A stretch of DNA of 64,000 nt. Source: Dinoroseobacter sp013215265 (lineage in GTDB: Bacteria > Pseudomonadota > Alphaproteobacteria > Rhodobacterales > Rhodobacteraceae). Location of the stretch: positions 3,408,336 through 3,472,335 of the forward strand of contig OY829366.1 of assembly GCA_963691755.1 (NCBI GenBank), given 5' to 3'. The notes beneath the pieces are model-generated. The model searched no databases and was not told the DNA's origin. It was given only the letters and a program-made list of their open reading frames with translations. This document shows, piece by piece, positions 24,918 to 31,982 of the stretch; the first letter of the stretch is position 1, and each line of letters begins with the position of its first letter. Made by a program: the position numbers and the translations under genes.

Positions 24918-25501
24918 TGAAACCCTGGCTTGTCCCCTCCAACGGTATCCCGGCCGATGTAACTGCGAAGCTGCATGCACAGCTGCCGCAGCTGGAGACC
25001 GCGCGTCTACTCGTTCGGCCTGCACGTCTGGTAAATTATCCGGTGTGGGACGAAATTATGAAGGGTCCAAACGGGGTATTTTTAGGTGGGCCTTGGGATG
25101 ATCGCGGCGCTTATCTCGACTTCGCACAATGCGTTGGCAGCTGGTTCTTGCGTGGCTTTGGACTTTGGGCGATCGAGGACCAGCAAAGTAGCAAAGTGCT
25201 TGGCTTTGTCGCGCATGGGCACGAATATGGCTGCCTTGAAGCAGAGCTGGGCTTTCTACTCATAGAAACAGCCCAAGGTCGCGGGATCGCAACCGAAGCT
25301 GCCCGTGCGGTTCGAGACTACGCCTTTAGTGTGCTAAAGCAGCCGTCATTGGTCCTTTATTTCGATCCGCGCAATGGCGCCAGCCGTGCGGTTGCCCTGA
25401 AACTTGGTGCAACGCAGGACCTTGCAGCAGAAACACAAGCCAAGGGCGCAGCGATCTACCGCTTGGTCCCGTCAGATGGTGGAATGGAGGCTTACACGTG
25501 A
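24917..25501 (+). CDS. GNAT family N-acetyltransferase (second of three)
   Basis: The 194-residue protein has LETARLLVRPARLVNYPVWDEI, LGFVAHGHEYGCLEAELGFLL and the pyrophosphate-binding AQGRGIATEAARAVRDYAF, the best preserved acetyl-CoA signature of the three. The C-terminal FDPRNGASRAVALKLGA matches RimL-type proteins. ATG 24917 overlaps the previous stop by one base, and its own stop overlaps the next start by four bases. Confidence 0.88.
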   Translation: MKPWLVPSNGIPADVTAKLHAQLPQLETARLLVRPARLVNYPVWDEIMKGPNGVFLGGPWDDRGAYLDFAQCVGSWFLRGFGLWAIEDQQSSKVLGFVAHGHEYGCLEAELGFLLIETAQGRGIATEAARAVRDYAFSVLKQPSLVLYFDPRNGASRAVALKLGATQDLAAETQAKGAAIYRLVPSDGGMEAYT

Positions 25502-26025
25502 GCTTCGATTTTCCAAGTTTCTCTACAGATCGCCTGACGCTTCGGGTGCCGCAAGCACAAGATCTTGCGCCATGGACGGCCTTTTTCATGTCTGAGCGCT
25601 CCCAATATATAAGGGAGACTGAGCCGACAGAAGCCTTAGCTTGGCGCGCCTTTGCCCACGCTGCTGGCATGTGGATGTTGCGTGGCTATGGCAGCTTTGT
25701 GATCACTCATAAGGACGTGCCTGACACTGCGCTAGGCATGGTGGGCCCGTGGTTCCCAGTAGGCTGGCCAGAACCCGAGCTTGGCTGGACGATCTGGAAT
25801 ACGAGCATCGAAGGCACAGGGATCGCGTTTGAAGCGGTTCAAGCCGCGCGTCGATATGCGTATGACGTTCTCGCCTGGGATCAGCCCGTCAGCTATATTG
25901 CACGTGACAATGCGCGATCGATCAAACTGGCCGAACGACTAGGGGCCACGCTCGATCCCAGCGCCCAACATCCCTTCGCGCACAAAGACATTCTGGTCTA
26001 CCGCCACCCCAAGGTGCTGCCATGA
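25498..26025 (+). CDS. GNAT family N-acetyltransferase (third of three)
   Basis: This 175-residue protein begins with GTG inside a GTGA overlap. It has STDRLTLRVPQAQDLAPWTAF, GYGSFVITHKD, LGMVGPWFPVGWPEPELGWTIW and YIARDNARSIKLAERLGATLD. The segments VGPWxPxxWPExEL occur also in the first GNAT, so gene 1 and gene 3 look like close paralogues. Coupling to the others implies coordinate synthesis. Substrate is unknown. Confidence 0.87.
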   Translation: MSFDFPSFSTDRLTLRVPQAQDLAPWTAFFMSERSQYIRETEPTEALAWRAFAHAAGMWMLRGYGSFVITHKDVPDTALGMVGPWFPVGWPEPELGWTIWNTSIEGTGIAFEAVQAARRYAYDVLAWDQPVSYIARDNARSIKLAERLGATLDPSAQHPFAHKDILVYRHPKVLP

Positions 26026-26360
26026 ATGGGTTCGCAAATCCGACGCCGCGCGCGCTATGCCTGATGCCGCAGATGCTTGCCGCTTTCCATCCAGTTGGCG
26101 CCAGGAAGCTGAAGTTCTCAAAGCGGCCCAAACGAGCCTGCTATTCTTTGGATGCCAAAGGGCTTGTTTCAAACCGTCTGGCCGAAGAATTAAGATGTGT
26201 GCGAAATGAAGCGTCTCGCACGATTGAGAACAAAGACCGAGCGTATCTGCACACCGCACCGCGCGCTTTGAACCATAGCCAACTAACGGACGGTATTGCG
26301 CTCGAAATCGCGCATTCCGTTGATCCGCAAGTCAAACCGGAGGGATGGGCGATTGACTGA
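26022..26360 (+). CDS. Doubtful hypothetical protein between GNAT genes and chorismate mutase
   Basis: An open frame of 112 codons starts at an ATGA overlap with the third GNAT gene and ends eight bases inside the chorismate mutase gene. I recognise no domain, and composition is basic and unremarkable. The tight overlaps on both ends favour a real gene, but the sequence lacks any family feature, and it may simply be spacer DNA of about 330 bases. No other gene is visible in this gap. Confidence 0.35.
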   Translation: MNGFANPTPRALCLMPQMLAAFHPVGARKLKFSKRPKRACYSLDAKGLVSNRLAEELRCVRNEASRTIENKDRAYLHTAPRALNHSQLTDGIALEIAHSVDPQVKPEGWAID

Positions 26361-26649
26361 CGTCGTGACCCGCGCGCAAGAGGTGCTGAAAGAACATCGT
26401 GAAAGCATTGATCGCCTTGATGCGATCCTCGTCTACACCTTAGGCGAGCGCTTCAAACATACCCAGGCAGTTGGCAAACTTAAGGCAGAACACGACCTGC
26501 CTCCGTCTGATCCAAAGCGCGAGGAAAAACAGATCGCGCATCTCGAAGAGCTTGCGAAACGGGCCGACCTCGACCCGGAATTCGCCAAAAAATTCCTGAA
26601 CTTCATCATTCAGGAAGTCATCCAACACCATAAGAGATTTCAAGAATAA
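26353..26649 (+). CDS. Chorismate mutase (AroQ type)
   Basis: The 98-residue all-helical protein contains HRESIDRLDAILVYTLGERFKHTQAVGKLKAEHDLPPSDPKREE in part, with the arginine, lysine and glutamine positions of AroQ chorismate mutases, and ends in an IIQEVIQHHKRFQ helix. It converts chorismate to prephenate for phenylalanine and tyrosine. TTG 26353 is the likely start because GGAGGG at 26339-26344 lies eight bases upstream; the nearest ATG (26345) is out of frame. It sits between the GNAT genes and rpsP. Confidence 0.86.
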   Translation: MTDVVTRAQEVLKEHRESIDRLDAILVYTLGERFKHTQAVGKLKAEHDLPPSDPKREEKQIAHLEELAKRADLDPEFAKKFLNFIIQEVIQHHKRFQE

Positions 26650-26689
26650 CGGGCATTTAGCCCGTCACGCCATCAAAGGAGAAACACAA

Positions 26690-27067
26690 ATGGCAATGAA
26701 AATACGTCTGGCCCGCGGCGGCTCCAAGAAGCGCCCCTTCTACCGCATCGTGGCCACTGACAGCCGCATGCCTCGCGACGGTCGCTTCATCGAGAAGCTG
26801 GGAACCTACAACCCACTTCTGCCGAAAGACAGCGAAGAGCGTGTGAAGATGAACGTTGAGCGCGTTCAGTACTGGCTCGGCCAGGGCGCGCAACCAACAG
26901 ACCGCATTTCGCGCTTCCTCGAAGCAGCAGGTGTTGTAGCAAAGAAAGAGCGCAACAACCCACAGAAAGCCCAGCCCGGCAAGAAAGCTGTCGAGCGCGC
27001 TGAAGAAAAGGCGGCCAAAGCAGCCGAAGCAGCTGAGGCTCCCGCAGAGGAAGCGGCAGAGGCATAA
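26690..27067 (+). CDS. rpsP: 30S ribosomal protein S16
   Basis: The 125-residue protein starts MAMKIRLARGGSKKRPFYR and has GRFIEKLGTYNPLLPK and QYWLGQGAQPTD, all diagnostic of S16. A basic/Ala-Glu tail extends the C-terminus, as in other Rhodobacterales. AAAGGAG precedes ATG 26690. It begins the classic rpsP-rimM-trmD-rplS block, here interrupted by one extra gene. Confidence 0.97.
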   Translation: MAMKIRLARGGSKKRPFYRIVATDSRMPRDGRFIEKLGTYNPLLPKDSEERVKMNVERVQYWLGQGAQPTDRISRFLEAAGVVAKKERNNPQKAQPGKKAVERAEEKAAKAAEAAEAPAEEAAEA

Positions 27068-27126
27068 CAGCAAGGGGGTCCGTCCATGCGCGACGGTCTT
27101 AACCTACCTACTCCGCGGTGGTTCCA

Positions 27127-27636
27127 ATGAGCGGCAAAGACCTAGTCTGCGTCGGGGCCATCGCCGGATCGTTTGGCGTGAAGGGCGAGGTGCGGCTGAA
27201 GAGCTTTTGCGCCGAGCCTGCCGCGATCAGCATTTATGCCCCCCTCTCGGATGAGAGCGGGAAAAGCTATGATGTAAAGATCACAAGGACGATCAAAAAC
27301 GGTTTGGCGGCGAGATTATCTGGTGTTTACAGCAAAGAAGCCGCGGACGCTCTGAAGGGCACCCGCCTGTTTGCTCCGCGTGACCGGCTGCCTGAACTTG
27401 ATGATGACGAGTTTTATCATGCCGATCTGCTCGGTATGGCTGTCCTTGATACTGGCGGAGCAAAACTTGGGTCCGTCAAAGCCGTACTGAACCACGGTGC
27501 TGGCGACTTATTGGAGGTCAATACAGGTCAGGGCGTCGTTCTTTTGCCTTTCAGCCTTGCAGTCGTGCCGACTGTTGATCTGGCTGGACGCCGCATCGTC
27601 GTGGATCCTCCGGATGGGACGTTCAGCGATGACTGA
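27127..27636 (+). CDS. rimM: Ribosome maturation factor RimM
   Basis: The 169-residue protein has CVGAIAGSFGVKGEVRLKSF at the start, the PRC-barrel part DDDEFYHADLLGMAVLD and LLPFSLAVVPTVDLAGRRI. RimM binds S19 and helps mature the 30S head. ATG 27127 begins in family register. Its last eight bases overlap the start of a sulfotransferase-like gene, which is unusual for this block. Confidence 0.96.
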   Translation: MSGKDLVCVGAIAGSFGVKGEVRLKSFCAEPAAISIYAPLSDESGKSYDVKITRTIKNGLAARLSGVYSKEAADALKGTRLFAPRDRLPELDDDEFYHADLLGMAVLDTGGAKLGSVKAVLNHGAGDLLEVNTGQGVVLLPFSLAVVPTVDLAGRRIVVDPPDGTFSDD

Positions 27637-28459
27637 GTCCACCCCGCGCCGCGTTCTGGTTCATCCGGGTTTTCACAAGACCGGAACCAGCAGCCTGCAG
27701 GGGTTTTTGGTCCAACACCGTGATCCACTCGCCGGATATTTTTATGGGTTCGGGCGCGACAAAGCCCCCGAATTGGATCTCGCTGCAACACAGTACTGCC
27801 AACGCCCTTTCCGGTGGCGCCTTTGGGCGTTTCAGCGCGTTCTTCGGAAGACACTCGCGGCCTGCCCTGCGGATCGGGACATCGTGATCTCAATGGAGTC
27901 ACTTTCGGGTCTCATGCCCGGTCACCGCGTTTTTGGCGGGGCAGAAGCCCGTGACTATGCCAAGACAGCTATCCCAATGGGCAAAGCAATCGTTCAGGAA
28001 ATCCGAGCGATATTTGGGGCACAAACTGAAATTATCTTCCTCTATACGACGCGAGAAAAATCCGACTGGCTACGGTCTGTGCACGGCCATCTTTTGCGCT
28101 CGATCCGTTTCACTGATGATCTGGAAACATGTCGAGATCGCTTCGAGGCCATGCCGGATCTTAACGCACAAGCAGACCAAATCGCATTGGCGTTGCCGGA
28201 TGTTCGTGTCGAACGCGCTGCCTTGGAGGACTACACGCTGGCACGCACAGGACCTGCGCGTGCAGTTCTTGATCTGATGGGCGTACCGAAAACAGTACGG
28301 AAATCACTTGCGCCGACACCACGCGCAAATGTCGGTCAACCCGGTGACCTACGCGACAGTTTCCTGCGATTGAACCGTGATATTTCCAACAAAGCGGAAC
28401 TCCGGACCCGAAAAGAAAGCCTTCTGGCCGCACACGCAAAAGGTCTGATAGATGTCTGA
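27629..28459 (+). CDS. Sulfotransferase-like P-loop protein
   Basis: This 276-residue protein begins with VLVHPGFHKTGTSSLQGFL, a PAPS-binding P-loop of the sulfotransferase superfamily. TEIIFLYTTREKSDWLRSVHGHL holds the position of the 3'-phosphate site with serine. A C-terminal tail is Arg/Lys-rich. It overlaps rimM by eight bases and trmD by eight bases, so it is made with ribosome-maturation proteins. Whether it sulfates a cell-surface sugar or something else is unknown. The family call rests on the P-loop and fold-like pattern. Confidence 0.75.
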   Translation: MTESTPRRVLVHPGFHKTGTSSLQGFLVQHRDPLAGYFYGFGRDKAPELDLAATQYCQRPFRWRLWAFQRVLRKTLAACPADRDIVISMESLSGLMPGHRVFGGAEARDYAKTAIPMGKAIVQEIRAIFGAQTEIIFLYTTREKSDWLRSVHGHLLRSIRFTDDLETCRDRFEAMPDLNAQADQIALALPDVRVERAALEDYTLARTGPARAVLDLMGVPKTVRKSLAPTPRANVGQPGDLRDSFLRLNRDISNKAELRTRKESLLAAHAKGLIDV

Positions 28460-29276
28460 CGACAACACTCCTGTCCGCCGGCCATTGGCAACGAAGTCTC
28501 ATGGGCGTTTGAGCATCGGCGCGAGCCTGAAGCCGCGCGAACTGATGACCGATAAGCCTGTGTTAAAAGAAGCGTGGACTGCAAAAGTGATAACGCTCTT
28601 TCCAAGTGCCTTTCCTGGCGTTCTTGGGGAGAGTCTTACAGGTAAAGCGTTGCAAGATGGCCTTTGGCAGCTGCAAGCGATCGACTTGCGCACCTTTGGT
28701 AAAGGCAAACATCGCGATGTGGATGACACACCGGCGGGCGGAGGCGCAGGCATGGTAATCCGCGCTGATGTGTTGGGCGAAGCATTAGAAACCGCGTTGC
28801 CCCGGGACAGAGCACGCTGGCCAGTCGTGTATCTTTCTCCGCGTGGAAAAAGGTTCGACCAGGCAATGGCAAGACGCTGGGCCGCCGGCGATGGGATCAC
28901 GATGATCTGTGGTCGTTTTGAAGGGGTCGATCAGAGGGCCCTTGACCATTACGAAGTTGAAGAAGTTTCCCTGGGAGATTTTGTTATGACCGGCGGGGAA
29001 ATTGCTGCGCAAGCGATGCTGGATGCCACAGTGCGCCTTCGCCCTGACGTACTGGGGAACGCTGCTTCAACAGAAGATGAAAGCTTCTCGGATGGCCTTC
29101 TAGAGCATCCGCAATTCACCCGCCCTGCCGAATGGAAAGGTCGGACCATTCCCGACGTGCTGACGTCTGGGCATCATGGCAAGGTCGCCGAGTGGCGAAA
29201 GTCGCAATCCGAGCGCCTGACGCGAGAACGCAGACCCGATTTACTGGCTCCGGATCAGAGTGAAAACGACACTTGA
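28452..29276 (+). CDS. trmD: tRNA (guanine-37-N1)-methyltransferase
   Basis: The 274-residue SPOUT enzyme methylates G37 in tRNAs that read CNN/CGG codons. It has VITLFPSAFPGVLGESLTGKAL, DDTPAGGGAGMVI, YLSPRGKRF, CGRFEGVDQRALDHYEVEEVSLGDFVMTGGE in part, and SGHHGKVAEWR. I keep ATG 28452, giving a 31-residue extension (SHGRLSIGASLKPREL) before the core; similar basic leaders occur in Rhodobacterales. ATG 28545 is the shorter alternative. Confidence 0.94.
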   Translation: MSDDNTPVRRPLATKSHGRLSIGASLKPRELMTDKPVLKEAWTAKVITLFPSAFPGVLGESLTGKALQDGLWQLQAIDLRTFGKGKHRDVDDTPAGGGAGMVIRADVLGEALETALPRDRARWPVVYLSPRGKRFDQAMARRWAAGDGITMICGRFEGVDQRALDHYEVEEVSLGDFVMTGGEIAAQAMLDATVRLRPDVLGNAASTEDESFSDGLLEHPQFTRPAEWKGRTIPDVLTSGHHGKVAEWRKSQSERLTRERRPDLLAPDQSENDT

Positions 29277-29312
29277 TCGCCAGTCATTGCCCGCCTATAC
29301 ACCGCCTGACTT

Positions 29313-29344
29313 AAGAGAGTCGCACTTTGTGCGGCCTCTTTTCG
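29313..29344 (+). terminator. Terminator-like hairpin between trmD and rplS
   Basis: AAGAG (29313-29317) and CGCAC (29321-29325) pair with GTGCG (29329-29333) and CTCTT (29336-29340) around a TTT loop, followed by TTCGTTTGG. A partial stop between trmD and rplS, possibly with a promoter after it, would explain higher L19 synthesis. The rest of the 262-base gap has a short CGCGG/CCGCG hairpin at 29504-29519 just before rplS. Confidence 0.5.
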
Positions 29345-29538
29345 TTTGGCAAAGGTGGTTTCGGGTTCTTTCCCCAGCAACATCTGCACACTTGAGCCGC
29401 AGGCCTTCGGGCTAAAAGGAATAGACGCCGCGATCTCTGGCGGGCTTGTGATACGTTCACAGGGACCCGAAGAAAGACCAAGAGCTCTCGAGGATGTCCT
29501 CACCGCGGGCAAAACCGCGATAGACAAAGGAATATGCG

Positions 29539-29913
29539 ATGGATTTGATCGCACAGCTCGAGGCGGAACAGATTGCCGCCCTCGGTAATGACATCCCCGA
29601 TTTCAAAGCCGGCGACACCGTGCGTGTTGGCTTTAAAGTAACAGAAGGCACGCGCTCGCGCGTCCAAAACTACGAAGGCGTTTGCATCGCTCGCAAAGGC
29701 GGCGACGGCATTGCGGCCAGCTTCACTGTACGCAAGATCAGCTTCGGTGAAGGCGTGGAGCGTGTGTTCCCGCTGCATTCGACCAACATCGACTCGATCA
29801 CAGTCGTGCGTCGCGGTCGCGTGCGTCGTGCGAAGCTCTACTACCTGCGCTCGCGCCGCGGTAAGTCCGCGCGTATCGCAGAAGACACCACCTACAAGCC
29901 GAAGAAGGGTTAA
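29539..29913 (+). CDS. rplS: 50S ribosomal protein L19
   Basis: This 124-residue protein has FKAGDTVRVGFKVTEGTRSR, VQNYEGVCIARKGGDGI, FTVRKISFGEGVERVFPLHS and a basic RAKLYYLRSRRGKSARI tail, as in all L19 proteins. It sits at the interface of the subunits near the 16S rRNA. rpmE follows after four bases, so the two are cotranscribed. Confidence 0.97.
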   Translation: MDLIAQLEAEQIAALGNDIPDFKAGDTVRVGFKVTEGTRSRVQNYEGVCIARKGGDGIAASFTVRKISFGEGVERVFPLHSTNIDSITVVRRGRVRRAKLYYLRSRRGKSARIAEDTTYKPKKG

Positions 29914-29917
29914 GTCA

Positions 29918-30139
29918 ATGAAAGCAGATACGCATCCCGACTATCACATCATCAACGTCAAAATGACCGACGGCACTGTGGTGCAGATGAAATCGACCTG
30001 GGGCAATGAAGGCGACCAGCTGGCGCTTGATATCGACCCATCGGCACACCCTGCATGGACCGGCGGCGGCACCAAGCTGCTTGATACTGGTGGTCGTGTT
30101 TCGAAATTCAAGAATAAATACGCAGGTCTGGGTTTTTAA
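29918..30139 (+). CDS. rpmE: 50S ribosomal protein L31, zinc-free type
   Basis: This is a 73-residue protein with THPDYHIINVKMTDGT, STWGNEGDQLALDIDPSAHPAWTGG and GGRVSKFKNKYAGLGF. It lacks the cysteines of zinc-binding L31, so it is of the C-minus type usual for alphaproteobacteria. It ends the translation operon and is followed by a strong terminator. Confidence 0.95.
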   Translation: MKADTHPDYHIINVKMTDGTVVQMKSTWGNEGDQLALDIDPSAHPAWTGGGTKLLDTGGRVSKFKNKYAGLGF

Positions 30140-30162
30140 TCCCAACAACACGTGGACATTCG

Positions 30163-30191
30163 AACGCCGCTCCATCGGGGCGGCGTTTTCA
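30163..30191 (+). terminator. Terminator of the ffh-rpmE operon
   Basis: AACGCCGC at 30163-30170 pairs with GCGGCGTT at 30180-30187, and the loop adds TCC/GGG pairs, followed by TTCATTT. It lies 23 bases after rpmE and separates it from mipZ. Confidence 0.85.
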
Positions 30192-30284
30192 TTTCCGGCG
30201 CAGAACACTTCTTTTCACTCCAATCGCGGCAACCTATATTGCGCGCATCCGGGAGAAGTCGTCATCCCGGGACGAGGTATTTTT

Positions 30285-31094
30285 TTGGCATACATCATAG
30301 TTTTCGGAAACGAGAAGGGTGGGTCGGGCAAATCCACGACCTGCATGCATGTTGCAACAGCACTTGCACGCATGGATCATAAGGTTGGCGCGCTTGATCT
30401 CGATATTCGTCAACGCAGCTTTGGCCGCTATCTCGAAAATCGTGCCGCGTATAAAAAGACAACCGAGCAACGGCTTGCGAGCCCAAGGCTTATTGATTTG
30501 CCTGAAGTGGACGAAACCTCGCTTGGTCCAGGCGAAAATGTCTACGACCATCGGTTATCAATCGCGATTAGTCAACTGGAAGCCAGTTGCGATTTCATTT
30601 GCATCGACTGCCCGGGCAGCCACACGAGATTGAGCCAGGTTGCGCATTCAATGGCAGATACTCTGGTCACGCCCATGAACGATAGTTTTGTCGATTTTGA
30701 CCTACTGGCAAAGACCGACGTTGAATCGGAACGGGTCCTTGGGCCTTCGGTTTATTCAGAAATGGTCTGGAACGCGCGTCAGTTGCGCGCTCAGGCAGGG
30801 CTGCCACCGCTCGACTGGATCGTTCTACGCAATCGACTGGGCACGCAATTCATGCATAACAAAAAGAAGGTCGGCGATGCCCTGGCCGGTCTTTCGAAGC
30901 GCATCGGCTTTCGGGTCGCCGCAGGATTTTCAGAGCGGGTTATATTTCGGGAACTGTTTCCCCGCGGTCTGACACTGCTCGACCTACGAGATATCGGGAT
31001 CGCAAACCTAAATTTATCCAATATCGCGGCACGACAGGAGGTGCGCGATTTAATGAAAGAGCTGAAACTTCCCGGCGTAAAAGTTACGATCTGA
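30285..31094 (+). CDS. mipZ: Division-plane positioning ATPase MipZ
   Basis: The 269-residue ParA-like ATPase has the deviant Walker A GNEKGGSGKST at residues 8-18, DLDIRQRSFGRYLENR, CIDCPGSHTRLS, VTPMNDSFVDFDLL, WIVLRNRLGT and RVIFRELFPRGLTLLDL, which match Caulobacter MipZ throughout. MipZ forms a gradient from the ParB-bound poles that blocks FtsZ assembly, so division happens at midcell. I chose TTG 30285 because GAGG lies seven bases upstream and the protein then starts MAYIIVFGNEKGG as in relatives. Confidence 0.95.
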   Translation: MAYIIVFGNEKGGSGKSTTCMHVATALARMDHKVGALDLDIRQRSFGRYLENRAAYKKTTEQRLASPRLIDLPEVDETSLGPGENVYDHRLSIAISQLEASCDFICIDCPGSHTRLSQVAHSMADTLVTPMNDSFVDFDLLAKTDVESERVLGPSVYSEMVWNARQLRAQAGLPPLDWIVLRNRLGTQFMHNKKKVGDALAGLSKRIGFRVAAGFSERVIFRELFPRGLTLLDLRDIGIANLNLSNIAARQEVRDLMKELKLPGVKVTI

Positions 31095-31216
31095 AACAGA
31101 AACTGTAACAATTCGGCCAAAAGTTTCAGGATTTTGGCTAGTTCTCTCGCTTCTGTGAAGCATCCATCAACCGGGCGTGAAAGCTCTCGTAACCAATCCC
31201 CAAAACCATGAGTTAT

Positions 31217-31239
31217 GTGGTCAATAGGAACCTGACCAC
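31217..31239. promoter_or_regulatory. Inverted repeat upstream of the TVP38 gene
   Basis: GTGGTCA at 31217-31223 and TGACCAC at 31233-31239 are perfect seven-base inverted arms nine bases apart, ending 14 bases before the next start codon. It could be a regulator operator or a leader hairpin. No regulator gene is directly adjacent except the histidine kinase at the end of the group. Confidence 0.4.
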
Positions 31240-31253
31240 AGGACGACGGGCCC

Positions 31254-31979
31254 ATGACCATGACCAACGATACTCCAAGCAAAGGTTTGCCGCGCTGGCT
31301 TCCATTTGCCGTCATTGCCGCTGGTGCAGCAGGCGCATTTTATTTTCTAGGTGACGCCCTTTCTTTTCAGGCGCTTTCTGACAACCGAGAAACGCTTCTG
31401 GAATTTCGCGACAATAATTACTTGCAGACCGCCCTCGCCTATATTGCGATCTACGTGGGGATCGTGGCGTTTTCCATTCCGGGTGCAACAATTGCGACCT
31501 TGGCTGGCGGGTTCATGTTTGGACTTTTAGCCGGAACCGTTTTGACCGTGATCGCGGCAACGATCGGTGCGTCGTTAATCTTCCTTGCTGCAAAATGGGG
31601 CTTCGGAGAGACGTTACGCGCCAAGATGAATGCAAGCGATGGCGCCATAAAATCCTTCAGTAATGGGCTGAAAGAAAACGAGCTTTCTTATCTCTTTCTT
31701 ATCCGGCTGGTACCTGCCGTTCCGTTCTTTGTGGCTAATCTGCTTCCCGCTCTCGTCGGCGTCGGTTTGGGTAGGTATGTCTTCACAACCTTCATTGGCA
31801 TCATACCGGGTACGGCTGTTTACACTTGGGTTGGCGCGGGCCTTGGTGATGTCTTTGCGGCCGGCACAACCCCCAATCTCGGCATCATCTTTGAGCCGTA
31901 CATCCTCGGACCGCTTCTGGGGCTCGGCGCGCTGGCGCTGCTCCCAGTGGTCGTGAAACTATTTCGCAAGGAGAGCTGA
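31254..31979 (+). CDS. TVP38/TMEM64 (DedA-like VTT) membrane protein
   Basis: The 241-residue protein has about six hydrophobic segments with VAFSIPGATIATLAGGFMFG, LIRLVPAVPFFVANLLPALVGV and TFIGIIPGTAVYTWVGAGLG, the VTT-domain signatures. Relatives are thought to scramble or move lipids. It is followed three bases later by a flavin oxidoreductase gene; this pairing recurs widely and is sometimes fused, so the two likely act together. Confidence 0.88.
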   Translation: MTMTNDTPSKGLPRWLPFAVIAAGAAGAFYFLGDALSFQALSDNRETLLEFRDNNYLQTALAYIAIYVGIVAFSIPGATIATLAGGFMFGLLAGTVLTVIAATIGASLIFLAAKWGFGETLRAKMNASDGAIKSFSNGLKENELSYLFLIRLVPAVPFFVANLLPALVGVGLGRYVFTTFIGIIPGTAVYTWVGAGLGDVFAAGTTPNLGIIFEPYILGPLLGLGALALLPVVVKLFRKES

Positions 31980-31982
31980 CCG

